From positions 1 through 64,000 of the forward strand of contig JAGBXO010000002.1 in assembly GCA_017629245.1 (NCBI GenBank): a DNA stretch of 64,000 nt, given 5' to 3'. This document shows positions 62,617 through 64,000 of this stretch, in pieces (positions within the stretch are counted from its first letter, which is position 1; every line of letters begins with the position of its first letter). The position numbers were made by a program, and so were the translations under genes. The DNA comes from Alphaproteobacteria bacterium. GTDB lineage: Bacteria; Pseudomonadota; Alphaproteobacteria; Rs-D84. The notes under the pieces are model-generated. The model was not told where the DNA came from, made no database searches, and saw only the letters and a list, made by a program, of their open reading frames with translations.

Positions 62617-62654
62617 TGAGGGGGTCGTAGGTTCAAGTCCTATCACCGGCACCA
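62610..62654 (+). pseudogene. 3' half of the interrupted tRNA-Thr(CGU) gene (attR)
   Basis: Anticodon loop, 3' anticodon strand TGAGG, variable loop, T-arm GTAGG/CCTAT, acceptor CACCGGC and encoded A-CCA. It completes the 5' half at 56060. Without the 5' half it has no tRNA function. Confidence 0.93.
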
Positions 62655-62665
62655 GAAATAAAAAA

Positions 62666-62689
62666 AATCCCCAATTGGGGATTTTTTCT
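62666..62689. terminator. bidirectional terminator after tRNA-Thr 3' half and skp
   Basis: AATCCCC/GGGGATT stem, loop AATT, with A- and T-runs; originally the tRNA-Thr terminator. Confidence 0.88.
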
Positions 62690-62696
62690 TGATTTA

Positions 62697-63362
62697 TTAG
62701 AAACCTTTTGGTGTTTCCATTTTCACCTTGGATACTTTTTTATCCAGTGCTTTAATTACTTCGTCTGTAATATCCAGGTTTTCCGTATCCGCACCAATAC
62801 GGGCCATACGACCATCAATTACCAATGATAATTTTTTCTTGGCAATTACACCTTCGATAATTGGATCCAGATGTTTTGTTTGCATGTCTGCCAATGCCTT
62901 TTGATATGACATTTCAATGCTTTGTGCACGTTCAGTTAAATCACGTTGCAGTTTTGTCACCTTGTTTTGATAGTCAACAACGCGGCGTTGCAATGCTTCG
63001 CGCGACAAAACATCCTGGGATTTTTCAATTTCTACCTTTTCTTTTTCCAGCGCCTTTTGGTCACGGGTTAATTCTTCGCGCAATTCGTTTTCATATTTTT
63101 CTTTTTGTGCACGCAAATCTTTCAGTGCCGTTGCGCCATTTTGGATTGCATCCATACGAATTACAGCAATACGCATATTTGCAGCATGGGCAGCATCCGC
63201 AGATACTTCTTCGATAACAGAGGCAACAGATACAGTTTTGTCAGAATTTAATGCTGACACCCCCCATACACCCAAGGCAGCCACAGCAATCACAACAGCT
63301 GCGACAACGCCGTTTTTTTTATAGTTCTTTACTACCTGATTTTCAGATGATTTTTTTACCAT
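62697..63362 (-). CDS. skp: OmpH/Skp-family periplasmic chaperone
   Basis: A 221-aa protein: short basic cytoplasmic N-terminus, membrane anchor or uncleaved signal (GVVAAVVIAVAALGVWGVSAL), an N-terminal strand (MRIAVIRMDAIQNGATAL), a long coiled coil (about 85-165; KEKVEIEKSQDVLSREALQRRVVDYQNKVTKLQRDLTERAQ) and a C-terminal strand (KKKLSLVIDGRMARIG), the jellyfish layout of Skp. Skp usually has a cleavable signal peptide; here the 20-residue basic lead may retain an anchor. bamA and lpxD are not adjacent. Confidence 0.85.
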   Translation of the reverse strand: MVKKSSENQVVKNYKKNGVVAAVVIAVAALGVWGVSALNSDKTVSVASVIEEVSADAAHAANMRIAVIRMDAIQNGATALKDLRAQKEKYENELREELTRDQKALEKEKVEIEKSQDVLSREALQRRVVDYQNKVTKLQRDLTERAQSIEMSYQKALADMQTKHLDPIIEGVIAKKKLSLVIDGRMARIGADTENLDITDEVIKALDKKVSKVKMETPKGF

Positions 63363-63428
63363 TTTTCCGTCCTTTTATTTTGTTGTATGCATACTATAAC
63401 AATAAATTTTTGAAATGAAAAGGGAAAG

Positions 63429-64000
63429 TTATCTGGCCGGAGTCAGACGTATTTCAACACGACGATTTGTTAGACGACCAATGTTATCCTGGGCGGCAAT
63501 AGGGCGTGCCGCACCACGACCAACAATAAACAGACGCGTTGTATTTATTCCATGTTGCGCAAAGTAAACGCTGACCCGTTGCGCCATATCCATTGATAGG
63601 GCACCCGCCGCATTTGAATCACGCATTGCATCTGTATAGCCAGCAACCTCGATAAATGTGGCATTGTACTTCTTCAAGATTTTAGAAATAATATCTAATG
63701 TATCGGCACCTGTTTCTGATATTTCAGGGACATTTAATTCCATCAGGGCATCCCGCACCAATATCACAACAACATCTGTACCGGCGCGCTGGACTGAAAT
63801 ACCAGGTTTGCGCAGGGCATCATAAAGCGCGAATTCTAGTTTTGCCATATACTGTGTCGCAATCGCATTATCGTTTGCAACCTTGTCCCCGTATTCCAGA
63901 GCATCAGGCGCATCGGTTGCAGAATTAATTAATTGACCGCCCGCACCAAGATATACAGGCCTTTTTGCAATGCGGGACATTTCGGTCATATCTGTAAAAC
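63429..64000 (-). CDS. OmpA-family protein, C-terminal part (5' end beyond window)
   Basis: The last about 190 residues of an OmpA-domain protein: VAGYTDAMRDSNAAGALSMDMAQRVSVYFAQHGI and RLTNRRVEIRL are the peptidoglycan-binding signature. The frame stays open to the right edge and the first Met (63989) has no signal peptide after it, so the N-terminus is probably outside the window. Confidence 0.85.
   Translation of the reverse strand, partial: FTDMTEMSRIAKRPVYLGAGGQLINSATDAPDALEYGDKVANDNAIATQYMAKLEFALYDALRKPGISVQRAGTDVVVILVRDALMELNVPEISETGADTLDIISKILKKYNATFIEVAGYTDAMRDSNAAGALSMDMAQRVSVYFAQHGINTTRLFIVGRGAARPIAAQDNIGRLTNRRVEIRLTPAR

Noticed and set aside
62446-62652. 68-aa reverse frame in the right arm
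   Set aside because: It runs through attR and the tRNA half and covers the arm sites; no ribosome-binding site.
56060-62654. Group I intron in the tRNA anticodon loop
   Set aside because: The site is typical of tRNA group I introns, but a 6.5-kb insertion with its own tyrosine recombinase and duplicated 7-bp core fits recombination, and no intron core borders the junctions.
56060-62654. Trans-spliced split tRNA
   Set aside because: Split tRNAs need flanking complementary sequences at the break; none were seen, and the element has a complete tRNA of its own.

Overview
The window reads as chromosomal DNA of a moderately AT-rich (GC in the low forties by eye), Gram-negative alphaproteobacterium. 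Support comes from an alphaproteobacterial-type SspB, an rsmG-parA-parB cluster, RpoH, a YfgM-like/BamB-like pair, LPS and outer-membrane genes (lpxD, fabZ, Pal, OmpA-type proteins, a porin, Skp) and a VirD4-type coupling ATPase. Several proteins are shorter than usual (Fmt, BamB, GpsA, MnmG), which fits a streamlined, perhaps host-associated lineage. Assigning it to a gut RF32-like group is only a guess. No close reference could be searched.

Layout. 1-0.8 kb: 5' end of a 16S rRNA gene (minus strand) with leader and promoter. 0.8-12.5 kb: two paralogous outer-membrane barrels, a secreted protein, fabZ/lpxD, nusA-infB, a MacB-like ABC exporter split into permease and ATPase, and a Yip1-domain protein. 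12.5-24.9 kb: der, pnp with a structured leader, ybaB, rmuC, def-fmt, two tiny cysteine proteins, truA, comEC, a HAD phosphatase, sspB, recF, tRNA-Cys. 25-41 kb: tolC-macA, porin, rpoH, YfgM/BamB-like pair, tRNA-Val(UAC), OmpA-like lipoprotein, VirD4, rsmE, an RsuA-family enzyme, TPR protein, infC (AUU start), a UDG-like protein, pal, a stand-alone radical SAM protein. 41-56 kb: parAB with parS-like sites, rsmG, gpsA, mreB, rnpA-yidD, accBC, tRNA-Val(GAC), a Panacea-like protein, metG, queH, fabD-fabG, mnmG.

56.1-62.6 kb is the accessory region: a 6.5-kb integrative element inserted exactly in the anticodon loop of a tRNA-Thr(CGU) gene. The host tRNA is cut into a 5' half (56060-56097) and a 3' half (62610-62654), each keeping the 7-bp loop TTCGTAA. 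Joined, they make a perfect 76-nt tRNA. Neither junction restores the tRNA. Instead the element carries a complete tRNA-Thr(CGU) with its own promoter close to its right end. Plus-strand genes are a tyrosine integrase, an unknown protein, a small HTH protein (excisionase-like) and a RepA-like helicase ATPase. Minus-strand genes are the rescue tRNA, a Panacea antitoxin with a small membrane partner, and a three-gene membrane/secreted cassette. That cassette is preceded by a ~215-nt structured RNA with a sigma70-type promoter, a possible pseudoknot and an intrinsic terminator just before the first start codon. This RNA and its cassette, together with the tRNA-replacement strategy, are the best candidates for something undescribed.

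The window closes with Skp/OmpH and the C-terminal part of an OmpA-family protein.
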